Below, piece after piece: positions 25,009-33,238 of a DNA stretch of 39,119 nucleotides. Numbering within the stretch: the stretch's first letter is position 1; each line of letters opens with the position of its first letter. A program made the position numbers and the translations under genes. The notes under the pieces were generated by a model. The model was not told where the DNA came from, made no database searches, and worked only from the letters and a program-made list of their open reading frames with translations. Source of the DNA: Bacteroidales bacterium (GTDB taxonomy: Bacteria > Bacteroidota > Bacteroidia > Bacteroidales > UBA932); NCBI GenBank assembly GCA_017553405.1, contig JAFZME010000167.1, forward strand, positions 1-39,119, in the 5' to 3' direction.

Positions 25009-25028
25009 CAGTGAAAAATTGCGAAACG

Positions 25029-25448
25029 ATGGTAAGATACTTCACGGAAGACATAAAATTCAATTATAAGGAGCGCCGCAGAACCTCGAAATGGCTCAAA
25101 CTCGTGGCGGAAAGCGAGATACGGAGACTTGGCGACATTTCGGTGATTTTCTGTTCGGATCCGTATATACTCGATGTCAACCTCAAGTATCTTCAGCACG
25201 ACTATTTCACCGACATCATCACCTTCGACTACTGCGAAGGCGACACCATCAGCGGCGACCTCTTCATAAGCATCGACAGTGTCCGTGAGAATGCCGCATT
25301 CTATAAGACGGAGTTTGAGGAAGAACTCAACCGCGTGATAGTCCACGGAGTTCTCCACCTCATCGGCTATGACGACCACTCCGAAGCCGACAAGAAAGAA
25401 ATGCGCTCCAAGGAGAATTATTATCTGTCGCTTCGTGAACTCGTGTGA
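25029..25448 (+). CDS. ybeY: rRNA maturation endoribonuclease YbeY
   Basis: YbeY is a zinc-dependent endoribonuclease involved in 16S rRNA 3'-end maturation and ribosome quality control. The 139-residue protein has the family metal site in [12 protein letters not shown] (His106, His110 and a third His at 117, one residue later than in the common HGxLHLxGYDH form). The N-terminal [11 protein letters not shown] matches relatives, which supports ATG 25029. Its 3' end overlaps mnmG by 14 bp, so translation is probably coupled. Confidence 0.93.
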   Translation: MVRYFTEDIKFNYKERRRTSKWLKLVAESEIRRLGDISVIFCSDPYILDVNLKYLQHDYFTDIITFDYCEGDTISGDLFISIDSVRENAAFYKTEFEEELNRVIVHGVLHLIGYDDHSEADKKEMRSKENYYLSLRELV

Positions 25449-27480
25449 TTTCGACATAATTGTGGTCGGCGGAGGTCACGCCGGGTGCGAGGCGGCGATG
25501 GCCGCTTCGTCGATGGGGTCAAGGACTCTTCTGATTTCTCCCGACCTGACGGGCTTCGCCAAGATGTCGTGCAACCCGGCAATCGGCGGGATTGCGAAGG
25601 GTCAGATCGTCCGGGAGATCGACGCGCTCGGTGGCTACACCGGAATCGTGACCGATGCCTCGACTTTGCAGTTTCGGATGCTCAACCGGTCGAAAGGACC
25701 GGCGATGTGGAGTCCGAGGGCTCAATGCGATAAATTACGATTTTCAGAGTATTGGCGAAAAATTCTCGAAAGTAGCTGTAACTTAAGACTTTACGCGGAT
25801 TTTGCGACTTCTTTCCTCTTTGAGAATGAAAAAATTGCAGGCGTCCGTACAAATACCGGGGCAATTTTTCACTCTCGCGCGGTTATTCTGACGGCCGGAA
25901 CTTTCCTCGACGGAAAACTTTTCATCGGCCGGACGGAATTCGAAGGAGGCCGGATCGGAGAGATTTCTTCGCACGGCCTGACAGGTCAACTTGTCGAGCG
26001 AGGCATTCCTTCCGCCCGGATGAAGACGGGGACTCCTCCCCGGATCGACATCTCGTCGGTCGACACTTCATCTCTCATCGTCCAGCAAGGAGACGAATCG
26101 CCGGAGAAGTTCTCTTTCCTCCCTTATCTATCGACGGCTCAGAACGGGACGCCCCAGCTACCTTGCTATATTCTCCACACCAACGAGGAAGTCCACGACA
26201 TTCTTCGTTCCGGATTCGCCGACTCTCCTCTGTTTACCGGTATGATCCACGGCAAGGGACCGCGTTACTGCCCGAGCATCGAGGATAAGATTCGCACCTT
26301 CGCCGATAAGGATTCCCACCAGCTCTTCCTGGAGCCTGAAGGACGCGACAGCCGGGAGTACTATCTTCAGGGATTCTCTTCCTCGCTTCCTCTTGAGATT
26401 CAGATGGCGGCGATGCGAAAGGTTCCCGGGTTGGAGAACGTTGAGATTTTCCGTCCCGCGTACGCGGTGGAATATGACTACTTCGATCCGGTGATGCTCA
26501 AGCCGACGCTCGAGTCGAGAGTGGTCGAAGGACTTTTCCTCGCCGGTCAGGTCAATGGAACGACCGGCTATGAGGAGGCAGCAGCCCAAGGCCTGATGGC
26601 GGGCATCAACGCTCATCTGAAACTTAACGAGAAGGATCCGTTTATACTTAAACGTGACCAGGCATATATAGGTGTCCTTATTGACGACCTCATAACAAAG
26701 GGAGTTGATGAGCCCTATAGAATGTTTACCTCGCGCGCGGAATACCGCATACTTCTTCGTCAGGACAATGCTGATTTCCGTCTTACAGATTTGTCTTATG
26801 AAATTGGTTTGGCGGACTGTCAGAGATATAATCTCACTATGAAAAAATATGAAGAGGTGGCCGGGTTGACATCGCTCAGCGCTTGCACAATGTTGAAAGC
26901 TGATGTTGCCAACACATATCTTTCTTCCATAGGTTCTGCAACAGTCACTGATTCAAAAACCGTCGGTGAACTTGCCACTCGTCCGGAAGTTTCCCTTAAG
27001 TCGTTGCTTGAATTTGTTCCACGTGGAACAAAGAGTGCTTACGGATATTCCGCACACGCGTTTCTTCCAGGGGATTATTATCTGATGATTAAGGAACCTC
27101 CCGAGTATTTAAGGGAGTCTCTTCAAAGGGCTTTTTCCATCTTGAAGTACAATACAGCCTTCCCTTTGACCGATTTGGACACTGATTCTTTCGATGAAAC
27201 ATTAGCCCATATTATGGATTCCGAGGTGTTGGAATCAGTTGAGATTTCCTTTAAATATAAAGGCTACATCGAGCGCGAAAAGGCTCTTGCGGAGAAAATA
27301 CTCCGCCTTGAGAACCTCAAAATTCCGGAAGATTTCGACTTCGATTCTCTCACCAGCCTCTCCATAGAGTGCCGCCAGAAACTCAACCGCTACCGCCCCC
27401 GCACCATCGCCCAGGCCTCCCGCATCTCCGGCGTCTCCCCCGCCGATGTCTCCATCCTTCTCGTCCGCTTTGGCCGTTGA
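25435..27480 (+). CDS. mnmG: tRNA uridine-5-carboxymethylaminomethyl modification enzyme MnmG (GidA)
   Basis: MnmG, with MnmE, modifies the wobble uridine of several tRNAs, using FAD. The frame starts with GTG at 25435 inside the end of ybeY, giving 681 residues. It carries the FAD-binding [12 protein letters not shown] at about residues 10-21, [23 protein letters not shown] and [12 protein letters not shown]. It is about 50 residues longer than typical homologues; the extra segment lies between SLKSLLEF and [15 protein letters not shown] and starts at a perfect parS-like palindrome. Base composition varies along the gene, with AT-richer stretches near 25730-25870 and 26640-27290. The C-terminal domain ([10 protein letters not shown]) is intact, so the enzyme is probably active. 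Confidence 0.94.
   Translation: MNSCDFDIIVVGGGHAGCEAAMAASSMGSRTLLISPDLTGFAKMSCNPAIGGIAKGQIVREIDALGGYTGIVTDASTLQFRMLNRSKGPAMWSPRAQCDKLRFSEYWRKILESSCNLRLYADFATSFLFENEKIAGVRTNTGAIFHSRAVILTAGTFLDGKLFIGRTEFEGGRIGEISSHGLTGQLVERGIPSARMKTGTPPRIDISSVDTSSLIVQQGDESPEKFSFLPYLSTAQNGTPQLPCYILHTNEEVHDILRSGFADSPLFTGMIHGKGPRYCPSIEDKIRTFADKDSHQLFLEPEGRDSREYYLQGFSSSLPLEIQMAAMRKVPGLENVEIFRPAYAVEYDYFDPVMLKPTLESRVVEGLFLAGQVNGTTGYEEAAAQGLMAGINAHLKLNEKDPFILKRDQAYIGVLIDDLITKGVDEPYRMFTSRAEYRILLRQDNADFRLTDLSYEIGLADCQRYNLTMKKYEEVAGLTSLSACTMLKADVANTYLSSIGSATVTDSKTVGELATRPEVSLKSLLEFVPRGTKSAYGYSAHAFLPGDYYLMIKEPPEYLRESLQRAFSILKYNTAFPLTDLDTDSFDETLAHIMDSEVLESVEISFKYKGYIEREKALAEKILRLENLKIPEDFDFDSLTSLSIECRQKLNRYRPRTIAQASRISGVSPADVSILLVRFGR
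27015..27030. other. parS-like palindrome in mnmG
   Basis: TGTTCCACGTGGAACA is a perfect 16-bp palindrome, extended to 20 bp by flanking TT/AA (27013-27032). It differs from the canonical ParB site TGTTTCACGTGAAACA only by a symmetric pair of changes. It is translated as part of FVPRGTK. An identical 16-mer lies at 28760. Confidence 0.75.
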
Positions 27481-27487
27481 ATTTCCC

Positions 27488-27760
27488 TGTCATTTCGACC
27501 AAACGAAGTGCGTGGAGAAATCTAATAAAACGGCAGCAAGTTTTGGTCTCAGATCTCAGAAACGGGCCAACCCGCTCACTTGACCGTCGAAACTCCTCCT
27601 TTTATGGTCCGTTCGGCCCATAACGTCGTCTAACAATCTCCGTCATTCTGCTTCGCAGAACCGTTCACTGCACAAACCTTCGCAAAACCGTTTCTTCGAA
27701 TATCGCCCAAAACTTACTACCTTTTTTAATTCAGATTTCTCGGCTTTGGTCGAAATGACA
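27488..27760. repeat. Inverted pair of repeat units filling the mnmG-sufS spacer
   Basis: A plus-oriented unit of the TGTCATTTCGA family (27488-27523) and a minus-oriented unit (27733-27760) face each other with their TGTCATTTCGACC ends outward, the reverse of the arrangement at 3775 and 21513. The 209 bp between them hold small hairpins, for example a 6-bp stem with loop TTC at 27646-27660, and one with a single mismatch around 27604-27621. No coding frame of merit is present in the 314-bp spacer 27481-27794. Confidence 0.75.
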
Positions 27761-27775
27761 AATGAAGAAATTTAC

Positions 27776-27783
27776 TAAATTTG
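27776..27783 (+). promoter_or_regulatory. -7 box for sufS
   Basis: TAAATTTG matches TAnnTTTG exactly and lies 12-18 bp before the two candidate ATGs (27795, 27801). An upstream in-frame ATG at 27762 would precede the transcription start and is therefore disfavoured. Confidence 0.5.
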
Positions 27784-27794
27784 TATCCTCTAAA

Positions 27795-29012
27795 ATGAAT
27801 ATGGATAAAGGTAAAATACGGAGGATGTTTCCGGCGCTTGGGGTGAAGGTGTACGGGAGGGATCTCGTGTATCTGGACAACGCGGCAACGTCGCAGAGGC
27901 CGCAGTCTGTCGTGGATAAGTGGGTGCAGATGAGCACGGAGACCAACGCGAATATCCATCGTGCCGTCCACGCGTTGTCGGTCAAGGCGACGGAGGAGTA
28001 CGAAGCGGCGAGGGAGGCGGTGCGCGAGTTTATCGGCGCAGCCGACCGGTCGGAGGTCATCTTCACTTCCGGGACGACGGCGTCGATCAATCTGGTTGCA
28101 TTTTCATTTGGCGAGAGGTTCGTCGGAGAGGGGGATGAGATTGTCGTTACGGAGGAAGAGCATCATTCCAATATCGTCCCCTGGCAGATGCTCTGCTCTC
28201 GGAAGAAGGCGGTGCTGAAGGTTGTAAAGGTGACCGACGACGGCTATTTGGACCTGAAGCATCTCGAATCCCTGCTTTCAGAAAGGACGAAGATTGTCGC
28301 CGTAGCGCACGTCTCGAATGTGCTGGGGATAGTCAATCCCGTCAAGGATATAATCGGGATTTGTCACGCCAAGGGTGTCCCTGTCCTTGTCGACGGAGCT
28401 CAGGGGATAGTCCATTGCGGAGTCAATGTGCAGGATTTGGACTGCGATTTCTACGCTTTTTCCGGCCATAAGATTTATGCTGCGACCGGGACAGGTGTGC
28501 TCTACGGCAAGAAGAAGTGGCTCGACGAGATGCCTCCTTATATGGGCGGCGGAGAGATGATAGAGACTGTGACTTTCGAGGGGACTACCTATGCAAAATC
28601 GCCTCAGAAATTTGAGGCGGGGACGCAGAACATCGCGGGTGCGCCGACACTGATTCCTGCGCTGGAAACGGCCAGGATACTGAAAGAAACGGAGGATGAT
28701 TCGGTATTGAAATATGTATTGGACGCCTTAATGAAGGACGGAAGGATTTCGTTGTACGGTGTTCCACGTGGAACAAAAGACAAGGTTCCCGTGTTCTCGT
28801 TCTCTGTAAACGGAGCGCACCACGAGGATCTTGCGTTGATTCTGGATAAGATGGGAATAGCCGTGCGTTCAGGCCAGATGTGCGCAGAGCCGCTTATGGA
28901 CCGCTTCGGCGTCACCGGTATGCTCCGCGCCTCCTTCGCCCCGTACAACACCCTGGAGGAGGCAAGATACTTCGTAAAATCCCTCGACCGGGCGATTAAT
29001 ATGTTGGTTTAA
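27795..29012 (+). CDS. sufS: Cysteine desulfurase SufS
   Basis: SufS is a PLP enzyme that takes sulfur from cysteine and hands it to SufE for iron-sulfur cluster assembly. The 405-residue protein has the group II features: LVYLDNAATSQRP near the N-terminus, EEHHSN, the PLP lysine in FSGHKIYA (Lys226), and the persulfide Cys363 in VRSGQMCAEPLM. It contains a perfect parS-like palindrome at 28760, read as VPRGT. Its partner sufE follows after a 119-bp inverted-repeat element, then sufT. The SufBCD scaffold genes are not in the window. The start may be 27801 instead. Confidence 0.94.
   Translation: MNMDKGKIRRMFPALGVKVYGRDLVYLDNAATSQRPQSVVDKWVQMSTETNANIHRAVHALSVKATEEYEAAREAVREFIGAADRSEVIFTSGTTASINLVAFSFGERFVGEGDEIVVTEEEHHSNIVPWQMLCSRKKAVLKVVKVTDDGYLDLKHLESLLSERTKIVAVAHVSNVLGIVNPVKDIIGICHAKGVPVLVDGAQGIVHCGVNVQDLDCDFYAFSGHKIYAATGTGVLYGKKKWLDEMPPYMGGGEMIETVTFEGTTYAKSPQKFEAGTQNIAGAPTLIPALETARILKETEDDSVLKYVLDALMKDGRISLYGVPRGTKDKVPVFSFSVNGAHHEDLALILDKMGIAVRSGQMCAEPLMDRFGVTGMLRASFAPYNTLEEARYFVKSLDRAINMLV
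28760..28775. other. parS-like palindrome in sufS
   Basis: This is a second perfect copy of TGTTCCACGTGGAACA, 1745 bp from the first, in the same coding phase (Val-Pro-Arg-Gly-Thr). Two identical 16-bp palindromes in unrelated genes point to a DNA-level function, most simply ParB binding. Confidence 0.75.
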
Positions 29013-29029
29013 AATTGATAATTTATGTA

Positions 29030-29148
29030 GTAAACAAATATTCAAAAACCTGTGGCCGCCCGTGGCCTCATGAACGGGCTTGACTGGGAGCGCAGCGAGT
29101 TGGGGACGAAGAACCGAAGGTTCGAAGGGTTTTTGGATGTTTGTTTAC
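29030..29148. repeat. 119-bp inverted-repeat element between sufS and sufE
   Basis: Arms of 21 bp (29030-29050 and 29128-29148) match in 19 positions; both mismatches would be G-U pairs in RNA. The core is GC-rich and has nested stems, for example GCCCGT/ACGGGC (29058-29079 region) and GAACC/GGTTC (29111-29123). It may be a miniature mobile element or an RNA structure in the sufS-sufE transcript. Confidence 0.65.
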
Positions 29149-29160
29149 GGAATGAAGAAT

Positions 29161-29571
29161 ATGGATTTACAGGAAGCAAAAGATAAGGTAGTCGAGGATT
29201 TTTCGATGTTCGACGAATGGCTGGACAAGTACGAGTACCTCATCGGGCTCGGAAAGGAGTTGGAGGAGTATCCGGAAGAAGCGAGGACGGAGGACAGGCT
29301 TATAAAAGGCTGTCAGTCGAGAGTGTGGCTCGACAGCGAGAAGCGCGAAGGAAGGCTTTTTTTCAAGGCCGACAGCGATGCGATTATCACAAAGGGTATA
29401 ATCTCGCTGCTTATCAGCGTCTATTCCGGCAGGACGCCGGAGGAGATTGCCGGAGACGATTTCGCATTCCTTGATGAGATTGGACTGAAGGAAAACCTTT
29501 CGCCGACAAGGGCCGGCGGACTGGTTTCGATGATAGAGACACTTAAACGTACCGCAGAGGAAGCAAGATGA
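29161..29571 (+). CDS. sufE: Cysteine desulfuration protein SufE
   Basis: SufE accepts persulfide sulfur from SufS and stimulates it. The 136-residue protein has the active Cys in the KGCQSRVWL motif near residue 53, followed by DAIITKGIISLLISVYSG and the C-terminal LSPTRAGGL typical of the family. In-frame ATGs exist at 29137 and 29152; I choose 29161 because MDLQEAKDKVVEDF aligns with the usual N-terminus and because the earlier one lies in the repeat arm. Its last bases overlap the sufT start (ATGA), indicating coupled translation. Confidence 0.93.
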   Translation: MDLQEAKDKVVEDFSMFDEWLDKYEYLIGLGKELEEYPEEARTEDRLIKGCQSRVWLDSEKREGRLFFKADSDAIITKGIISLLISVYSGRTPEEIAGDDFAFLDEIGLKENLSPTRAGGLVSMIETLKRTAEEAR

Positions 29572-29978
29572 GCGCAGAAGAGACTAAATTGCCTGAGAAA
29601 GAGGTACTTACGGCTGAGGACGCGAAGGAGCTGGCGCCCCTTTACACCAACGTCGTACTTGCCCTCAAGCAGGTCTATGATCCCGAAATCCCGGTCAATA
29701 TCTATGACCTGGGCCTTATATATGAGCTCAACATCAACAAGGAAAAAGTCGTTCACATCGTGATGACCTTCACCGCCCCGAATTGCCCGATGGCGGACGA
29801 AGTGATGATGGATGTCAAGCAGAGCGTGGAGGAGGTGCCGGGGGTGAAATCCTGCGAGATAGAACTTGTCTTCGAGCCGGCCTGGGACAAGAGTATGCTT
29901 TCGGAAGAGGCAAGGGTGGCGCTGGGGCTTGACGGCGACGACGAGCAGCCGTTGGATCCATACGGATTTGACGTCTGA
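29568..29978 (+). CDS. sufT: MIP18/DUF59-family Fe-S assembly protein (SufT-like)
   Basis: This 136-residue protein is built around a MIP18 (DUF59) domain: ALKQVYDPEIPVNIYDLGLIY, then MTFTAPNCPMADEV with the conserved Cys, and a C-terminal FEPAWDKSMLSEEARVALG as in PaaD/SufT proteins. SufT-type proteins support maturation of iron-sulfur proteins. It overlaps sufE by four bases and folK by one, so the three genes are read as one operon. The N-terminal 25 residues are charged and probably disordered. Confidence 0.9.
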   Translation: MSAEETKLPEKEVLTAEDAKELAPLYTNVVLALKQVYDPEIPVNIYDLGLIYELNINKEKVVHIVMTFTAPNCPMADEVMMDVKQSVEEVPGVKSCEIELVFEPAWDKSMLSEEARVALGLDGDDEQPLDPYGFDV

Positions 29979-30448
29979 TGGAGCAGGTCGACATATATCT
30001 CTCCCTCGGAAGCAATCTCGGCGACCGGCAGGGCAATCTCGACAAGGCGGTGGAAATGCTTTCGGACGCGCTTGGGGTGCAGCCGGAGGCCGTTTCTTCG
30101 GTGATTGAGACTGAGCCGTGGGGCTATACCAGCGGGAATAAATTCCTCAATATGTGCGTGCTCTACAGCATCGCGCTGCCGGAGGATATTCCCGCGGCGA
30201 TGGCCGCGAGAGGGCTTCTTTATGAAGCGAAAAGAATAGAGCGCTGGATGGGGCGCGAGAAGTCGGGAGAGGGCTATGAGGACAGGCCGATAGACATCGA
30301 TATTCTCTATTTCGGAGCTCTCGCACTGAATGAAGAAGACCTTAAAATTCCCCATCCGCTTATAGAAGAAAGGGATTTTGTGAAAATTCCCCTGCGGGAA
30401 ATAGCAAAACCCGCCCTCCGCGCCGCATATCCCGAAATATTTGCTTAA
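29978..30448 (+). CDS. folK: 2-amino-4-hydroxy-6-hydroxymethyldihydropteridine pyrophosphokinase
   Basis: FolK (HPPK) transfers pyrophosphate from ATP to the pterin precursor in folate synthesis. The 156-residue protein has LSLGSNLGDRQGNL at the N-terminus, ETEPWGYTSGNKFLNM in the pterin-binding region, and the metal-binding DRPIDIDILYFG, with both catalytic Asp residues present, followed by IPHPLIEERDFV. It starts at the last base of sufT (TGATG). No other folate gene is adjacent. Confidence 0.95.
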   Translation: MEQVDIYLSLGSNLGDRQGNLDKAVEMLSDALGVQPEAVSSVIETEPWGYTSGNKFLNMCVLYSIALPEDIPAAMAARGLLYEAKRIERWMGREKSGEGYEDRPIDIDILYFGALALNEEDLKIPHPLIEERDFVKIPLREIAKPALRAAYPEIFA

Positions 30449-30453
30449 TTTTG
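30446..30453 (+). promoter_or_regulatory. -7 box for glyS
   Basis: TAATTTTG matches TAnnTTTG exactly, overlapping the folK stop. Transcription would start near 30460 and give a leader of about 57 nt with a GC-rich GGCCGGCC core at its beginning. Confidence 0.5.
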
Positions 30454-30516
30454 TAAGATTGATCGGCCGGCCCGCAAGACGGCGGTAAAAGAAGGAATAT
30501 TTAACGACAACATTAT

Positions 30517-32055
30517 ATGACACAGGAAGAGTTATTCAAGGTGCTTGTAGCGCACTGCAAGGAGTACGGTTTCATTTTCCCTTCGAGCGAGATATATGAC
30601 GGACTAGCCGCCGTCTATGACTACGGCCAGATGGGAGTTCAGCTCAAGAACAACATAAAGAACTACTGGTGGGAGGCGATGACGCGCCTCAACGAAAACA
30701 TCGTAGGTATCGACTCCTGCGTGTTTATGCACCCCAAGACCTGGGTTGCATCGGGCCACGTGGCGGCGTTCAACGACCCCCTGATCGACAACAAGGACTC
30801 CAAGAAGCGCTACCGCGCGGACGTCCTCATCGAGGACTACCTCGCCAAGATCGAGGAGAAGATGGACAAGGAGGTCGCGAAGGGCCGCAAGAAGTTCGGC
30901 GACGCCTTCAACGAGGAACAGTTCCGCGCCACCAATCCCAACGTGCTTCGTGAGAAAGCCAAATACGACGAGGTCCACGCCCGCTACAAGGCGGCGGAAG
31001 ACGCCAACGACCTTGCCGCCTACAGGCAGATAATCATCGACTGCGGCATCGTGTGCCCCATTTCCGGCACGGCCAACTGGACGGATGTACGGCAGTTCAA
31101 CCTGATGTTCTCCACCCAGGGCTCGACCACCGGCAATGCCGACGACAAACTGTATCTCCGTCCGGAGACGGCCCAGGGCATATTCATCAACTATCTCAAT
31201 GTCCAGAAGACGGGCCGTATGAAGATACCTTTCGGTATAGCCCAGATCGGTAAGGCCTTCCGCAATGAGATAGTCGCACGCCAGTTCATATTCAGGATGA
31301 AGGAGTTCGAGCAGATGGAGATGGAGTTCTTCGTCAAGCCCGGGACCGAGATGGAATGGTTCAAAAAATGGAAGGAGAACCGTATGAAGTGGCACGTCAA
31401 TATGGGTATGGGGGCGGAAAACTACCGTTTCCACGACCACGAGAAACTCGCCCACTACGCCAACGCCGCGACCGACATCGAGTTCAACTTCCCGTTCGGC
31501 TTCAAGGAGCTTGAAGGCATCCATTCCAGGACCGATTTCGACCTTGGCAACCACCAGAGCCTCTCCGGCAAAAAGATTCAGTACTTCGATCCCGAGACGG
31601 GCGAGAGCTACGTTCCTTACTGCGTTGAGACGTCCATCGGTGTCGACCGTATGACGCTCGCCGTGCTGAGCCACGCCTACACTGTGGAAGAGCTCGAAGG
31701 CGGAGACAGCCGCGTGGTGCTCAAGATTCCTGCTCCGCTCGCGCCGATTAAGGTGGCCGTGATGCCGCTCGTCAAGAAGGACGGCCTGCCCGAGATAGCG
31801 CAGAAGGTAGTCGACCTGCTCAAGTACGACTTCTCCTACCAGTACGACGAGAAGGACTCCATCGGTAAGCGTTACCGCCGCCAGGACGCCATCGGCACCC
31901 CGTTCTGCGTCACTGTCGACCACGACACCGTCAGCGACGGCTGCGTGACGGTCCGTGACCGCGATTCGATGACCCAGGAGAGGGTACGCATCGAGGAACT
32001 CCGCGACCTGATTGAAAAGAAGGTCAGCCTCACCAATCTTCTTAAGAATCTCTAA
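30517..32055 (+). CDS. glyS: Glycine--tRNA ligase, single-chain (eukaryote/archaea-type)
   Basis: This enzyme charges tRNA-Gly as a homodimeric class II synthetase. The 512-residue protein has the three class II motifs: the LRPETAQGIFINY region, motif 2 GKAFRNEI with FRMKEFEQMEMEFF, and motif 3 ETSIGVDRMTLAVL. A C-terminal anticodon-binding domain follows (APIKVAVMPLVKKDGLP ... TVRDRDSMTQERV). It is the homodimeric form used by Bacteroidota and not the alpha2beta2 form of E. coli. Strong C-ending codon bias suggests high expression. pncB starts five bases after the stop. Confidence 0.96.
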   Translation: MTQEELFKVLVAHCKEYGFIFPSSEIYDGLAAVYDYGQMGVQLKNNIKNYWWEAMTRLNENIVGIDSCVFMHPKTWVASGHVAAFNDPLIDNKDSKKRYRADVLIEDYLAKIEEKMDKEVAKGRKKFGDAFNEEQFRATNPNVLREKAKYDEVHARYKAAEDANDLAAYRQIIIDCGIVCPISGTANWTDVRQFNLMFSTQGSTTGNADDKLYLRPETAQGIFINYLNVQKTGRMKIPFGIAQIGKAFRNEIVARQFIFRMKEFEQMEMEFFVKPGTEMEWFKKWKENRMKWHVNMGMGAENYRFHDHEKLAHYANAATDIEFNFPFGFKELEGIHSRTDFDLGNHQSLSGKKIQYFDPETGESYVPYCVETSIGVDRMTLAVLSHAYTVEELEGGDSRVVLKIPAPLAPIKVAVMPLVKKDGLPEIAQKVVDLLKYDFSYQYDEKDSIGKRYRRQDAIGTPFCVTVDHDTVSDGCVTVRDRDSMTQERVRIEELRDLIEKKVSLTNLLKNL

Positions 32056-32059
32056 AATA

Positions 32060-33238
32060 ATGATACTCAGTATTTTAGACACCGACCTCTACAAGTTTTC
32101 CACTTCGAACGCCTATTTCCAGCTCTATCCTTTGGCGGAGGGGACGTTCAAGTTTCAGGACAGGGCGAAAGAGGTCTATGACGACGATTTCCTCGCCGGA
32201 CTGAAGGCGGAAGTGGCAAAGCTCGGCACCCTCGGTCTCACGGACGAGGAGTTCGGCTATGTAACCCGTAAGATCCGTTATATCAGCCGCAGCTATTGGG
32301 AGTGGCTCCGCGGATTTCGTTTCGAGCCGGGCAAGGTGGAGATAGCTCTCGACGAAGAGGGGCATCTTCAGATGGAGGTGACGGACTACTTGTACAAAGT
32401 CACGCTCTATGAGGTCCCGCTGCTCGCCATCGTGGCGGAGCTCCGCAACCGCCGCAAGGGTGTCGTGGCCGACGAAAATAAGGCCCTGGCCCTTCTGGAG
32501 GGCAAGATGAAGATAGCCAACGACAACGCTCTCGTCTTTTCGGAATTCGGCACCCGCAGGCGCTTCTCGTCAGACCTTCACGAGACAATCGTGAAGGGAC
32601 TGAAGGAGATGTGCCCGAAGTACTGCGCCGGCACGTCAAACGTCTATTTCGCTATGAAATACGGGATGACTCCGATCGGGACCTTCCCTCACGAGTGGGT
32701 GATGTTCCACAGCGGCGTATTCGGCTATAAGAGAGCCAATTACCTGTCTCTGGAAGACTGGATCAAGGTCTATGACGGAGCCCTCGGCACCGCCCTTATC
32801 GACACCTTCACGACCGGGTCCTTCCTCAGAACCCTCACGATGAAGCAGGCCAAGCTGCTCGACGGCTTCCGTCAGGATTCGGGCGACGAGAAGGAGATCG
32901 GCGATATGATTATCGCAAGGCTCAAGGAGTTCGGTATAGATCCTTCTTCAAAGGTCATAGTCTTCAGCAATGCGCTCACTTTCCCGCGCTACAAGGAAGT
33001 GGCGGATTACTTCAGGGGGCGGATAAAGATAAGCGCCGGCATAGGCACCAACCTCACCTGCGACCCCGGCATCGACGGCTACAAGCCGGCAAATATCGTT
33101 ATGAAACTCTCCCGCTGCCGTATGAGCGGCAAGGATCCGTGGGAGAAGGTCGTCAAGATTTCCGACGACCTCGGCAAGCATATGGGCGACGACCGTGAAT
33201 TTGAAATAGCAACCTACTCTTTACACCTCAATGATTGA
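32060..33238 (+). CDS. pncB: Nicotinate phosphoribosyltransferase
   Basis: PncB makes nicotinate mononucleotide from nicotinate and PRPP for NAD salvage. I start it at ATG 32060 (MILSILDTDLYKFS), which matches relatives, giving 392 residues; the frame is open further upstream only inside glyS. Motifs include DTDLYKFSTSNAYF, FSEFGTRRRFS, GTFPHEW with the conserved His, DTFTTGSFL, FRQDSGD and GIGTNLTCD. Its end overlaps the ruvA start by eight bases. Confidence 0.95.
   Translation: MILSILDTDLYKFSTSNAYFQLYPLAEGTFKFQDRAKEVYDDDFLAGLKAEVAKLGTLGLTDEEFGYVTRKIRYISRSYWEWLRGFRFEPGKVEIALDEEGHLQMEVTDYLYKVTLYEVPLLAIVAELRNRRKGVVADENKALALLEGKMKIANDNALVFSEFGTRRRFSSDLHETIVKGLKEMCPKYCAGTSNVYFAMKYGMTPIGTFPHEWVMFHSGVFGYKRANYLSLEDWIKVYDGALGTALIDTFTTGSFLRTLTMKQAKLLDGFRQDSGDEKEIGDMIIARLKEFGIDPSSKVIVFSNALTFPRYKEVADYFRGRIKISAGIGTNLTCDPGIDGYKPANIVMKLSRCRMSGKDPWEKVVKISDDLGKHMGDDREFEIATYSLHLND

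Noticed and set aside
27524..27732. Structured RNA or small gene between the repeat units before sufS
   Set aside because: Only short local hairpins are visible; I recognise no known RNA family and no frame with coding character.
3777..27760. The clustered TGTCATTTCGA repeats as a CRISPR array
   Set aside because: Units are kilobases apart, in both orientations, without regular spacers or cas genes.
30604..32082. 492-codon open frame antisense to glyS
   Set aside because: It is a mirror of the biased codon use of glyS; no start context, no motif.
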